A DNA stretch of 64,000 bases from Timema cristinae (Eukaryota; Arthropoda; Insecta; Phasmatodea; Timematidae). The first letter of the stretch is position 1. Every line of letters begins with the position of its first letter. Positions 44,100 through 54,920 of this stretch are shown here, piece by piece. A program made the translations under genes and the position numbers. The stretch lies in the NCBI GenBank assembly GCA_039000515.1, contig JBCFYV010002255.1, positions 17,136,890-17,200,889 on the forward strand. The letters run 5' to 3'. The notes beneath the pieces are model-generated. The model had not been told where the DNA came from, searched no databases, and saw only the letters and a list, made by a program, of their open reading frames with translations.

Positions 44100-44945
44100 T
44101 TACTCACGTAAGACAACTACTGGTTACTAAGTGTCATTCTGTTATTCTTTTAAAATCACAAATATTTCAAATAAAATTTGAGCGTGACCAAAGTAACCTT
44201 TATCGTTCATTATCGGTAATGTTATTAGAAAATTATTTGAATTGTGATGTTTCCATAAGACATTCGCGTGATTACAATGATTTGCAACCTGCGTGTTGAT
44301 ATTCCTTACAATAATAATGCCGTTTAACTGAAAATACAAAATGATATGATTAATCTAAGAGCGGTGTTTTACAGATAAAAATGATACAAATTTGATTGAG
44401 TCCTTTTTGTTCCATTATTTTGACTTAAACCTCTTTTATCTAAGGATAATATTTTCATATTTAATTATTAATTAAGTAAGTTTAAAATACATTATATAAG
44501 TTTTAATTAATATAGGGACAACCTGCATCCATGACAATATTTTCCGTGTGTGTTTACACTACATTAATGAATCTACTAGAGCTATGTATAATACACGGTA
44601 AGCAATAAATAATTGGGTTCATAATAGTATTACAAAGAACGTAATTAATTTTGTCTCAAGTATCACATATAATTTTATTGAATGTACCAAAAAATACTAT
44701 TCGAAATAAAATTTAAAACAAGCTTCGAAACATTTTACTATTTCCTACCACTCACCGTCAAAGTAAATTTCTAGGATCATTACTATCCACTCCCAGTATC
44801 AATAATTGAATATTAATTGCAGTCAGAAATGTAATTTGTCTGAAACATTTTGAATTTTTGCTTAGCTAGTTCTTCTCAACAAGACATTTTATTCTATAGA
44901 ACTTTACCATAGAAGTTTTTCAATAATGAATTATTTTCACAGGTA
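44100..44945. other. AT-rich intergenic stretch
   Basis: Strongly AT-rich, no recognised repeat. The 65-codon minus-strand frame at 44142-44339 shows no domain. Confidence 0.4.
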
Positions 44946-44950
44946 CATAC

Positions 44951-45070
44951 CCAGTGGCTCATTTCAGTTGATAGCACATCTGCTTACTGTGAACAAAATA
45001 TCTAGTTCGATTCTCAGTATGGCCTAAAAATACAAATATTACATTCAACACCCTCCTCACGATAAACTAT
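44951..45070 (+). mobile_element. tRNA-like SINE head, probably family G
   Basis: ccagtggctcatttcagttg, then gatagcacatctgcttactg, then a B-box-like tagttcgattctcagtatgg. Resembles the head of the diverged family G copy near 24868 (gtctgcttactgaattaagg). No clear tail. Confidence 0.4.
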
Positions 45071-45149
45071 TTGCATGGGAATAAGTAGAAGATTTAATCA
45101 GAACTACATTTCCCCAAATATATATCTAGATATAGTTACTGGCTTTTAT

Positions 45150-45381
45150 AACCGCGTCTTACCTGTTCAGGTTGTGCGAATAAATCATAACTATTCTGAT
45201 GAGGTAGGGATGAAAAAGGAATACATTTAGAGGTAGTCTAACTGTATTTGCGTGGAAGGAGAGTGGGAAACCATAGATTAAAAACACTCTCAGTAGATGT
45301 GACAGGGATTTGACCTTCATCGTTACAAGCCAGTCGAGAAAGAACGTGATGCCTTATACCATAGAGCCACTGAAGCGGGTT
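45150..45381 (-). mobile_element. SINE-C copy (minus)
   Basis: Shared tail complement (accgcgtcttacctgttcag), body complement (actgtatttgcgtggaagga), decayed B-box complement (agggatttgaccttcatcgt) and head complement (gccttataccatagagccac, then tgaagcgggt). Confidence 0.78.
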
Positions 45382-45577
45382 AGTTATATGCTTTAAGTAG
45401 AATTAGTATTACTGATCCTGATAGCAATAAAATGTCGGTACAGTTCTTCTTAACAATAATCCTTTCCCCCTTAAATTAGCCAGTTTAAAGTTTGTGATTA
45501 AACCATCCAACATAGCTTAGTTAAATTTAAATTCCTGTCATATTTCACTTAACGAGTTGTCCACACATGTACTAGTG

Positions 45578-45715
45578 TTTGTGAGGAAGAGAGTTAAAAA
45601 CCTTTTAGAAAAAAAACCCACCCTCAGTACACCCAGTCGGGATACAAACTCTTACCTTCTCGTCACCAGCAAATCAAACAAAAATTTTTACTCCTTAGCC
45701 TACGTGCCAATAAAA
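45578..45715 (-). mobile_element. SINE-C fragment (minus)
   Basis: Body complement (tttgtgaggaagagagttaa), then cagtacacccagtcgggata (end of the head) and cttaccttctcgtcaccagc. The 3' tail is missing and the head is partial (ttagcctacgtgcca). Confidence 0.55.
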
Positions 45716-45719
45716 TGTT

Positions 45720-46585
45720 AATGATATAAAAAAATCAATGTGTTTTATGTAAAAAAAATCACCCCAAATGTTCGGAAGAAGCATATTTTGTTTAAACCTC
45801 AAATCAAAATAACGATTGGCCCACTCACTAGTCATGCTTGTTGAGGAATTTTACCTTATTTGAGGGATCTCCATCTGAGAGACTTTGATTTAAATTCCGG
45901 AGATGGAGGATTCTAAATTCTGTTTTACACGTGATACGAAAGCCAAAGAGAGGGTCTTGAATGTTTCATGGCTCACTTTTTAAGTCCACTCCCTTACGTT
46001 AAAAGCCCAGAATCGTGTCAAATCTCCTGTAAAACAAGTTTAAATTTAAGTGCCTTTATTCTCCCCCCTCCCCCAAAACTCCTTAGGCCCCACCCCCCCC
46101 CCGTGTTCGTGTTGCAACTCTGACCCAAAAGCACGAACCGAGAAAATATAACCACTCTGCCTAATTTGGCGATCCACCCGTCGATCTACCCCTTCCCCCC
46201 CCCCCCCCAACTCCTTCACGAAGTATCCCCAGGGGCGATATCCGTTACCAAGCGGACAGAATGTATTCCAGCTCACCCGCCTTTTAGATTACCCCTTTCT
46301 TGACTCGAACAATCCCACAGGGAGATACCCAAACCCCCTCTACAGGTCCGGACGATAACCCGATAGTCCCGTGGACACGAAGCGCTAAACTCGTTACCCG
46401 TTAATAGAACCGAAACTTTCAACCTCCCGGAGCTATATGAAATTTCCCTGGGCGTGTTACTCGGAGAACAACACATTTTCACTATCCCATCAACTAGTTG
46501 GTGGGGGGTGTTAATCTACCTCCTTTCAATGGTAGAAGAAATATGTTGTAGAAACATCTGCAAGCCGAGCAGAATACCTTTCTTC
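45720..46585. other. Intergenic stretch with a GC-rich patch
   Basis: From 46060 to 46500 the sequence is much richer in C than its neighbours, with C-runs at 46090-46100 and 46195-46208. Two adjoining minus-strand frames (46046-46276 and 46273-46482) lie here. Neither has a domain I recognise and both contain homopolymer-encoded Gly runs, so I do not call them. Confidence 0.4.
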
Positions 46586-46590
46586 TTCAA

Positions 46591-46925
46591 GGTGGTAACG
46601 TAGGGAACACGAGATGTATTATTTAACAGTTTTTAAAGCAAAAAAGTTTTATTTTGTCAAAATAAATAAAATATTACTCCAGTAGAAGAATAACAGTTTA
46701 ATTTTCTTCCCACTGTGACCTCATAGTTCTTTAAAATCTGTCAAGGTTGTCCAGGAATTTGATGACAACTTTTTGTTTTCGTTTAAAAAGTTTATCATCT
46801 AATGCTCATGACAGAGGTCACCTTGTGAAGAAAATTAAATTATGTTTCTAGTGAAGATATATTTGATATATTTTACTGAAAATTATTTTACAATAAAAAA
46901 TTGTAAAAAAAATACTGTCCTTATA
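46591..46925 (+). mobile_element. Family D element, copy 6
   Basis: Left end ggtggtaacgtagggaacac after ttcaa (mutated TTAA). Landmarks are ttttgtcaaaataaataaaa, ttaattttcttcccactgtg, atctgtcaaggttgtccagg, gtttatcatctaatgctcat and caccttgtgaagaaaattaa. The right end is decayed near tgtaaaaaaaatactgtcct. Confidence 0.78.
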
Positions 46926-47163
46926 TCCGCCAGATAAGCAAGGCCCTTTCTATTAAAATTGGTCTTTAGTAAGAACAGGTGGGAAAAACCAACAATGCGA
47001 GATGATGTGATATTTGGAGGAGATGCACAGCTTTTCTTCGGAGCTCAAAAGCCTCAATTCACTAAGTAACAAACATTGTGATCATGTCAACATGAGTTGG
47101 TCACAAACTGACCCTTACCCTTTCAATTACAGCCCCTCGAGATCCTCCAACCCCTCGAGTTAA

Positions 47164-47548
47164 GGTGGGAGTTTAGGGATGCGAGAAGAGGTAAGTGTTT
47201 CTGCAATTTTTATATCAAAACTTTTTTTTTGGCCAAAATAAATAAAACATTTCTCCAGTAGAAACAGTGAAATTAAATTTCTTCACATGATGATATCAAC
47301 AGTTGATGAAGATTAGTCAAGGATATCCTGGAATTGAATAACTTTTCCTTTTAATTTAAAAAAGTTTCTCATCTAATGCCGCTATGTTCATGACAGATAT
47401 TCAACAACTGTTGATTTCAACATGTGAAGAAAACTATACTTTTTGTTTGTACTGGAGTAATATTGTATTTATTTTGGTCAAAAAAAAAGTTTTGCTAAAA
47501 AAAATTGCAAAAACACTGGTCATTCGTCGCGTCCCCTACACTTCCACC
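47164..47548 (+). mobile_element. Family D element, copy 7, complete with TTAA target
   Basis: The best complete copy: TTAA at 47160-47163 and 47549-47552. Ends ggtgggagtttagggatgcg and (reverse complement) ggtggaagtgtaggggacgc. Both arms carry atgatatcaacagttgatga / ttcaacaactgttgatttca. The centre (ctcatctaatgccgctatgt) is not palindromic and gives the element a plus orientation. 385 bp, no coding capacity. Confidence 0.9.
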
Positions 47549-47552
47549 TTAA

Positions 47553-47938
47553 CTCACGTCTTCTACTATGCAACGGTTGTTTTGAGAGAGAGAAAGAGAT
47601 ACCCCCAGCTTTAATTTATTTACAGACATCTCTCCCTCCATCCTTCCTCCACAAACCCCGCACGCTCCATACTATATGAGCAAAAAGGGTGTGTGCCCCT
47701 CTCTTGGTAGACCCACCGCCTTGTACTTACTAATAATATTAAACCTCCCCACCCCCCCGTTTCCCTTCCTTCACCCAAAAGCGAGAGGTCTCTCGTTAAA
47801 GTTGTATTCATGCTTAAAGAAAGGCAACATGGCGTAGAGCGCAGAGGCCCACTGCTCTTGGAGCCCTGAGGCATTCGTTGAAACATTTCGGGTGAACGAG
47901 GGGCGGGGGGGGGGGGGGTTGAAGGGGAGTTAGGATGG
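47553..47938. other. Intergenic stretch
   Basis: No gene recognised. The 88-codon minus-strand frame (47620-47886) is without a recognised domain and overlaps C-rich low-complexity sequence. G14 homopolymer at 47905-47918. Confidence 0.35.
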
Positions 47939-47939
47939 T

Positions 47940-48016
47940 AGCGATCATATCAACAGTGTTTCACTAGGGGTTGGTTCACGATAGCCTTGGAATTTCATGA
48001 CATTTAAAAAGTTTAA
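47940..48016 (+). mobile_element. Family D fragment cut by a SINE-C
   Basis: agcgatcatatcaacagtgt, then gatagccttggaatttcatg and acatttaaaaagttta follow the D centre (gtgatatcaacagttgttga, gtgtcctggaatttaatgac, aaaaagtttgtcatc). The fragment stops exactly where a SINE-C head begins. Confidence 0.55.
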
Positions 48017-48475
48017 TTTTCCACTTCGGTGGCCACATAGTCTAAGGGTCTACGGTCGCATTCAAGGCCGTAGCCAGTTCTTTTGGGGGGGATGGGGTTC
48101 AAACACTCACAAACATTTTATGCACAAAATATATATGGCTTTATTTATGGTTCAAACAATATCATAATTAAGATACAAGTACAAATTAGAGGACTGCGTT
48201 ACCATAAAAAAACACTTCAGCGAGCTTCTAAAGGTGTTTAGTAACTATAATTTTTTTCTAGCTTCTTGCAATTGGGGATGTACCCACCAAACCCCCCATA
48301 GTTCATGGTTCGATACCAGTTGGGTCTACCGAAGAGTTTTCCCATAAATGGTTTCTCACTCTCTATCCACGCAAATGGAAGTACACTTTCTCTTAAGTCA
48401 ATCTTCCTCATCACTCAACCATGAACGTAATTAGTACATAAACGCACAACCCAGTGGTTAATAAGACATTGTGCT
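48017..48475 (+). mobile_element. SINE-C copy interrupted by an unknown ~240-bp insert
   Basis: Head ttccacttcggtggccacat, then agtctaagggtctacggtcg (48017-48062). SINE sequence resumes near 48300 with a B-box (catggttcgataccagttgg), body (ctctctatccacgcaaatgg) and tail (cacaacccagtggttaataa, gacattgtgct). The insert (about 48063-48300) begins aaggccgtagccagttcttt, has a G7 run, and ends gtacccaccaaaccccccat. These outer parts are loosely inverted, but no target duplication is clear and I cannot name the insert. Confidence 0.65.
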
Positions 48476-48734
48476 AAGAATAAAGCAAATTCAAGAAAAC
48501 AATAGGTCTAGTTTTATGTTCGTCCATCTCGCAAATTTGAATTCACGTTATCTATAAATTCAAATTGGTCAAATATAATTGTGCAGCGGAAAATAACATT
48601 TAATAGTATTTATTTTAAGTGGTAGAAAAGGGCAAATTCACTGTGAACGGATTATGTCCATAAAGAATTCTGATTTGGTGGCTGATCGATTCTTCTTTTG
48701 ATGATGTCATCCCCATTAGAGTTAGCCCTTTATG

Positions 48735-48890
48735 TAAAATACTTTAAAAAAGAGTTTCCAAATAAATAAAATAATGCAACAGAGAACTTAGTTTTATAAG
48801 GATTTATTGTGTGCACCGCGTCTTACTATCCATCAAGGCTATCTCCATATCTACTCTAATGAGATAGAAAGGAGGTAGGTTTAATTTATA
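48735..48890. mobile_element. Junction of D and SINE-C scraps
   Basis: 48740-48800 (gtttccaaataaataaaata, gcaacagagaacttagtttt) resembles part of a family D arm. 48813-48890 is the 3' tail of a minus-strand SINE-C (gcaccgcgtcttactatcca … aatgagatagaaaggaggta). Confidence 0.45.
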
Positions 48891-48910
48891 GTTAATAATA
48901 CCCTCGTTTA

Positions 48911-49440
48911 AATTATGGTGGGTTGGAAATGCAGCAGGAATGGTAGAGTCTAGGACCATGTTCAAGGTACTGACTGGCAAATCCAATGGAAATAAACCAT
49001 TGGGAAGACCTAGACGCAGATGGGATGGTAATATTAGAATCAACCCGAACTAGATAGGGTGAATGAAGTGGTCTGGATAAAACTATCTCAAATAATGGAT
49101 ATTGTGTATTGAGGTGGACTGTATAAAACTATCTCAAGGTAAGGATAGTGTGTAATAATGAGTACTGGATAGAACTATCTCAAGATAGGTATAGAGTGTA
49201 ATGAGGTAGACTAGAAAGAACTAGCTGAAGATAGGTATAGAGTGTAATGAGGTAGACTGGATAGAACTATCTCAAGATAGGTATAGCGTGTAATGAGGTG
49301 GACTGGATAGAGCTAGCTCTATATAGAAATAAGGTTTAGTGAGGTGGACTTGATATAACTAGCTCAGGATAGGGAAAGGTGGAGTACTGTTTAAGTGCGG
49401 CAATGAACTTTCGAGTTACTAATGCCACTGAGTAGGTAAG
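48911..49440 (+). pseudogene. LINE C-terminal coding end with 46-bp repeat expansion (locus 1)
   Basis: The frame opening near 48913 reads NAAGMVESRTMFKVLTGKS and LGRPRRRWDGNIRIN, a form of the RW.GH.ARM…GKPLGRPRRRW motif found at the C-terminus of many insect non-LTR retrotransposon polyproteins. It is then disrupted by stops. From 49057 to 49385 about seven copies of a 46-bp unit follow (tggactggatagaactatct…). The terminal protein end resumes after one frameshift as SAAMNFRVTNATE and a stop near 49433. The minus-strand frame covering 48804-49043 is only the antisense of this. Confidence 0.82.
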
Positions 49441-49444
49441 AAAG

Positions 49445-50100
49445 TATGCATGTGTTAACCTGAAGTTAGAGAGTAAAGTAATTTAGTAAAATAACACCCT
49501 TAATGTCCAAAGTTAGAACACCAATCCCGGCTGCGTCCATCCACTCTAATGCAAGACCATGCGATCATCGATATGGATAACATCTTCCAGCACCATTTAA
49601 TTAAGAATATTACATTATAATAATATACGTGGTTAGATTATAAAATGAGTCTTACTAATTTATAATCCAATCACGTGCTGAAATGCACCCTTGGGGTGGA
49701 TTGAAGGGCACCCCCACCCCCTTTTATTTTATTCCTTCCTATATACTATTTGACCTTCAATAAAAGTGAAACTGGCCCAAAAGGAGGGTTTGAAGGCCCA
49801 TCAAAATTTCCATTCACCTCCTTCCATCGAGAATATTTGGTGAGCTCTAAAATTTCGGGCGGTGGACGACGGGATAGTTAAAATAAAACACATCCTTGTG
49901 ATGGAGAGGACTAATATCTTACTAGGAATAGTTAGACCTTCAAAATTGGCTTGTTTGGCAAGTTGTTTAGCTGTTAGAAACTATAATGTGTAAATAAAGC
50001 TAGTTGGAGTACAAAATATAGTTATGGAAATATATCATAAACATACACGAGTATAGCGTATGTTTTAGTTGAAGTATATATATTTTTAAAATTAATTAGA
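49445..50100. other. Intergenic stretch
   Basis: No gene or repeat recognised between the LINE fragment and the next SINE-A. AT-rich except for a short patch near 49680-49860. Confidence 0.35.
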
Positions 50101-50102
50101 AT

Positions 50103-50382
50103 AGATGACCTGGTGGTCTAGGGGTAAGGTGTTAGACTTTAGTGCTGGGGGCCCGTGGTTCAATCCTCGGTCCCGGCACAGCTTTATCTGATTACCAAAC
50201 CCTTCCTTCATCTCTGACAAGACGTGTATTAATCACAACACGTGAATGTGTGGAATTCCAGGCCTCCACCGTGGTTCGGATTCCACGTTAAACTGTAGGT
50301 CCTCCATTTCATCTCACAATAACCCTACCATTACACATTAGCGTAAGTGCGTACAACCCGAACGGATAGTAAGACGCGGTGC

Positions 50383-50432
<50 letters not shown>

Positions 50433-50455
50433 TAATAATAATAATAATAATAATA
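50103..50455 (+). mobile_element. SINE-A copy 13 with a very long TAA array
   Basis: Head gatgacctggtggtctaggg, B-box gtggttcaatcctcggtccc, body and shared tail (cccgaacggatagtaagacg), then about 70 bp of TAA repeats (50384-50455), the longest in the window. The flanking words aattaattaga (50090-50100) and aattaactaga (50456-50466) match at 10 of 11 positions and are the likely target duplication. Confidence 0.92.
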
Positions 50456-50567
50456 AATTAACTAGAGAATAAGGCTTTAGGACATATTTTGATCCATCAG
50501 GGCTAAATAAAGTTGGATAAGTCGGTATTTTACAACCTTTCTCGTTTTTCTATAGAGCACAGTGTAT

Positions 50568-50803
50568 ATAATGCCTCCCCCGTTTGGGTTATATGCATAT
50601 GTACTAATTATGCTAATGGGTTAAGGACGAGGAAGGAATGCACTTAAAGGAAATGTACCCACATTTGCGTGGAAGGAGAGTGAAAAAACAATAATGGAAT
50701 GCCACCCTCTGTGCACCCGGCCGGGATTCTAACCTCAATCTCCTTGTCACTGGTAGTCTATTCTACTGTTGAGGCAGCTCGTTGTACCACGCGTTCACAG
50801 AAA
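50568..50803 (-). mobile_element. SINE-C copy (minus)
   Basis: Tail complement (cccccgtttgggttatatgc), body complement (acccacatttgcgtggaagg), B-box complement (ccgggattctaacctcaatc) and a partial head complement (ggcagctcgttgtaccacgc). The frame 50699-50890 is an antisense SINE translation. Confidence 0.8.
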
Positions 50804-50804
50804 C

Positions 50805-51420
50805 AGGTGACAGTTGCTGTTGAAACTAAAAAAAAAAATATTCTAACGCATGTGACGATTTATTTTAGAATCACCTTTATCTTCCAGTAAAAAAACCTCT
50901 TTACTTTTTTTTTACCTCCTAAGCACCAACATCTGAAATACTCTCTTGTTTTATTAAACCCTTCCATCCCCCACCCCAACCCACCCCTTTCCTACTTCCA
51001 TCCCGTCTGGTATGCCGAGCAATAACCCCCCCCCCCCCCCCAAGTATACCCCACGTCCGTAATGTACTCGAGGAATATTTCACAAGTAGACCATCCTCCT
51101 TGTCTTAATGATCCAGCTGAGGGCGCGGGGAGGTGGTGCTGAGGGGGGTGAAAAGGGGAAGGGAGTAGTTTACACAGGAAGACAAACTGTAGAGGAAGTG
51201 GAAGCAGCAGCAAGGGTGCCTTATAAACTCTTTACGAAGAGATACGCGTAGACGCCAGGATAGGCTGAGTTTATAAACAAAAATACAAAATGCTTCGAAA
51301 AAACCAAACGCAATAGAGGGGGAAGAAATCCCACCCCTCGTGTTTGTATACATTTTGAAAATTTTTCTACTTATTGACGTGTTTAAAAAAAAATCCAACT
51401 CTATTTTATTAAGTATTTAA
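50805..51420. other. Intergenic stretch, C-rich in part
   Basis: C16 tract at 51026-51041 and a purine-rich zone at 51115-51210. Two overlapping minus-strand frames (50992-51213, 51105-51398) have no domain I recognise. Confidence 0.4.
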
Positions 51421-51422
51421 TG

Positions 51423-51718
51423 TGCAACCAGGTGGTCTAGAGGTAAGGTATCAGACTTCTGTGCTGGGGTCCAGGGTTCAATCCTAGTTCCCAGCACAGA
51501 TTTATCTGATTGCCAAACCCTTCCTTCACCTCTGACAAGACTTGTATTATTCATAACTTGTGAATGTAGGGAATTCCAGGCCTCCACCATGGTTCGGATC
51601 CCACATTAAACTGTAGGTCCTCCATTTCATCTCACAATCACCCTACCATTATACATTAGCGTAAAAGCGTTAAACCCGTCAGGGTAGTAAGACGCGGTGC
51701 TAATAATAATAATATTTA
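51423..51718 (+). mobile_element. SINE-A copy 14 (full length)
   Basis: Head tgcaaccaggtggtctagag (variant first bases), a shortened linker before the B-box (cagggttcaatcctagttcc), body, tail (aacccgtcagggtagtaaga) and a short TAA end. Target duplication not secure. Confidence 0.9.
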
Positions 51719-52089
51719 TTTTAAGATATTGAAGATAAACTCCGATAAAGCCTTCCTCATTAACTCGTATTTATACTTTTCACACAAGAATAAGGGATAG
51801 AAGAATTCATTCGCCTATTTTAAAGGATGAACAACCTCCTCCCCAGACCCCCCCCCCCCCCACACATTTAATGAATCATAAGAGATTTAAGTTTTAGTCC
51901 AGATTTCTCAAATCAGAGCTATGGATGTCAGTCTCACACACGCACACGCATAGACACGCACACTGGCGATGAATTAATTGCAGGTAGCATCAAATATAAT
52001 TTTAAAAAAAATCAATGGATGCTTCCCTTTTTATCAGATGTAATTAACTGTTTTTAAAAGTTATTCAGCACAAGTCACCAGTGTTTGGT

Positions 52090-52293
52090 TAGTTGGGCTT
52101 AAGTTAGTTTTAAGTGTTTCTACTGGTTCCAATCACCATCATCTTATCTTATCACATCGGGACATGGGAAAGGATGTAGCCTAACGATTAGTACATTCGG
52201 GTGTCCTTCGACAACGGTACTTTAGTACTGGCTGATCTTTCTACAAACTGGGCTAAGATCGATGTAGCCCAGACGCACAATATGATTATTATT
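52090..52293 (+). mobile_element. SINE family I, 5'-truncated
   Basis: Shares with the copy at 22791-23120 the words tttctactggttccaatcac, tatcacatcgggacatggga, cgattagtacattcgggtgt and cccagacgcacaatatgatt, then a TTA-type end. The tRNA-like head is missing. Confidence 0.65.
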
Positions 52294-52327
52294 TAAGATA
52301 TTTATCGTGCACTTTCCGAATCAACTG

Positions 52328-52745
52328 ATTATATAAGCACACGACTTACAAACTAACTTAAATCTAGAACATACACAACCCTCGCCCCCTAGCCGTTAAT
52401 TTGTCACTGTGTAAGAGGAATCCACCATTTCAACAACGGTAAAACCAGTTTCATGTGACCGAATGGTCTAAGGTGTCACTCTAATGTTAGAATGACCTGC
52501 TGAATACGGAGTTCAAATCACGGCCGGGTCTTTCCACTTAACTTCAACGTAAATTGGTAGATTAACTTTAAAACGCTTCCTTACTCATCCATAACTTATT
52601 AGATGAATTATCACATATGCGTATAGCCTGAACAGGTAGTAAGACAAGGTGATAAAAGAAAAACCTATACATTTCTTAATCGAACCCGAGACCCTTAACT
52701 CTGTAGGCAGACACTTTACCGACTGAATTTATGTGTCGGACCCCA
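52328..52745 (-). mobile_element. SINE family G (minus) split by a SINE-C
   Basis: The body complement at 52328-52432 (aaactaacttaaatctagaa, cctagccgttaatttg) matches the family G copy at 14520-14600. The tRNA-like head complement is at 52676-52745 (aatcgaacccgagaccctta, then gtaggcagacactttaccga). The intervening 52453-52660 is a plus-strand SINE-C. The SINE-C therefore inserted into an older family G element. Confidence 0.6.
52453..52660 (+). mobile_element. SINE-C copy nested in family G
   Basis: Head tgtgaccgaatggtctaagg, then tgtcactctaatgttagaat; B-box remnant gagttcaaatcacggccggg; a shortened body (ccacttaacttcaacgtaaa) and the tail (atagcctgaacaggtagtaa, gacaaggtg). Confidence 0.72.
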
Positions 52746-52749
52746 TTTA

Positions 52750-53430
52750 ATTTATAGTTGATATTTTATTTTTATAATTAATTAACGTCATAGCCTTATA
52801 GATAAGAATGAGGATAATAGTTGAGATATAGTGCACAAACATTAGCATTAGAAGATTATAATGCTGTGACGGTTGTACCTTAGTCGAGGAGTTGAATTTC
52901 AGCTATTGCGCCCAGATAGCGCCAATCCCCCCTCATCCTCTGAACAAACAATACTACAAGCTCCGAGGACATACATACACATACACAAGTTACTCCCCCC
53001 CCTCCCCCTAGCTATCCACCCATCCATTTAGAGTTTAACCTGCCTCTCTTACCAATAAACCTCACCAGCTTAATTTTAGCGGCCTCCCATAATCCCGGCA
53101 TACAGCTAAATTGAAACTCGGACTTGTGTACGGGTATATTCCAACTTCAAAGTTGGTTTGTTGGTTAGTTAGATCCTCCTCCCCCCAGATGCCCCCCTGC
53201 CCCTAACACTATCCCCACCCTGGGCGGACTACATTTATCTCTCGAATTTACGCTACAAGGTTAACTTCCGAATACCTGTGTGTATAGTATTAAGATAATA
53301 AACAGTATTATGATGGAACAAATTAAATTAACATTTTTATCATCATTTTTGGCAATCCTAAATTATATTTTTATTTTAGTATTGTTTTTTGTAGCTCTTG
53401 CATGTTTAGAACATAATTTGTTTATTCCCC
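52750..53430. other. Intergenic stretch
   Basis: No gene recognised. C-rich and T-rich tracts at 52995-53010 and 53175-53215. The 63-codon plus frame 53280-53471 begins with a hydrophobic stretch (IFILVLFFVALACLE) that looks membrane-like, but the AT-rich context makes chance the simpler explanation. Confidence 0.35.
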
Positions 53431-53436
53431 TTTCTC

Positions 53437-53650
53437 CTTGTGTCTATTACCCTTTCGGGCACAAATATTAATAGCGCTTGAAGAGTAGGGATAAGCAAGT
53501 TAATATTTAGAGGAAGTATATCCAAATTTGAATGGAGAGCTAGTGTAATAAAATCGAAGGAAAAACACCCTTAGGAAACTGAGCTGGGATTTAAATTTCG
53601 TACTTCCCTTCCTCGGAAAAACGTACTATCTCCTCCACGTGCTCATCTAT
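53437..53650 (-). mobile_element. SINE-C copy, strongly diverged (minus)
   Basis: The order of weakly matching words fits a minus-strand SINE-C: tattaccctttcgggcacaa (tail), aggaagtatatccaaatttg (body), gctgggatttaaatttcgta (B-box region). Identity is low. Confidence 0.4.
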
Positions 53651-53681
53651 GCGCGATTATTAAGATGTTAACGTTTGTAAA

Positions 53682-54690
53682 CATACCTTGCCTTGCTATA
53701 GCATAATCTTTCTCACCTTGTGTCTATCTGTTGGCATACCTTTCCTTGCTATAACATAACCTTTCTCAACTTGTGGCTACTTGTTGGCATACCTTTCCTT
53801 GCTATAACATAACCTTTCTCACCTTGTGTTTACTTGTTGGCATATCTATCCTTGCTATAACATAACCTTTCTCACCTTGTGTTTACTTGTTGGCATATCT
53901 ATTCTTGCTATAACATAACCTTTCTCACCTTGTGTTTACTTGTTGGCATATCTATCCTTGCTATAACATAACCTTTCTCACCTTGTGTTTACTTGTTGGC
54001 ATATCTATCCTTGCTATAACATAACCTTTCTCACCTTGTGTTTACTTGTTGGCATATCTATCCTTGCTATAACATAACCTTTCTCACCTTGTGTTTACTT
54101 GTTGGCATATCTATCCTTGCTATAACATAACCTTTCTCACCTTGTGTTTACTTTTTGGCATATCTATCCTTGCTATAACATAACCTTTCTCACCTTGTGT
54201 TTACTTGTTGGCATATCTATCCTTGCTATAACATAACCTTTCTCACCTTGTGTTTACTTGTTGGCATATCTATCCTTGCTATAACATAACCTTTCTCACC
54301 TTGTGTTTACTTGTTGGCATATCTATCCTTGCTATAACATAACCTTTCTCAACTTGTGGCTACTTGTTGGCATATCTATCCTTGCTATAACATAACCTTT
54401 CTCACCTTGTGGCTACCTGTTGGCATACCTTTCCTTGCTATAACATAACCTATCTCACCTTTTGACTACCTGTTAATATTCCTTTCATTGCAATAGCATA
54501 ACCTTTCTCGACTTTTTACTACCTGTGGACAAACCTTTCGTTGCTGTAGCATAAATAACCTTTCTCGCCTTTTTAAACTTTTTACTATCTGTTGATATTC
54601 CTTCCCTTGCTCTAGAATAACCTTTCTTACATTTTTACTACCTGTTGACATCTCCCGTTGCTTCAATATAACCTTTCTTACTTTTTGCCA
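53682..54690 (+). repeat. 53-bp minisatellite, about 19 units
   Basis: Exact 53-bp period, confirmed from successive ggcatatct positions (53892, 53945, 53998). The unit reads ttgctataacataacctttc, tcaccttgtgtttacttgtt, ggcatatctatcc. About ten central units (53815-54340) are nearly identical. Units at both margins differ more, with ggcatacctttcc and, near 54470-54690, loss of internal bases. Not coding: the period is not a multiple of three and stops are frequent. Confidence 0.95.
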
Positions 54691-54920
54691 TCAGTATTAA
54701 CAAATACAAATAAAAATATATGCCGAAATATTTTTTCTAACATAATCCACCTTGGCCGTGTTTTAATTTATGAAAGTTTTAGTTTATTCTGCAACCTATA
54801 TTCTACTTTTGATTATTTGGTTCGAATCCCAGCTGAGATGAATATTCTTTACAAACTTCAAGTCTTATTTGGAGTTAATTTCAGGTAGTGCTCTTAAGGC
54901 TAATAATGGCCTCTACTTAA

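Noticed and set aside
46046..46482. Two adjoining minus-strand frames in a GC-rich patch
   Set aside because: Glycine-rich translation comes from C homopolymers. No domain was recognised and the frames are unrelated in register.
53682..54690. CRISPR array
   Set aside because: The 53-bp period is a continuous tandem repeat with no unique spacers, in a eukaryotic context.
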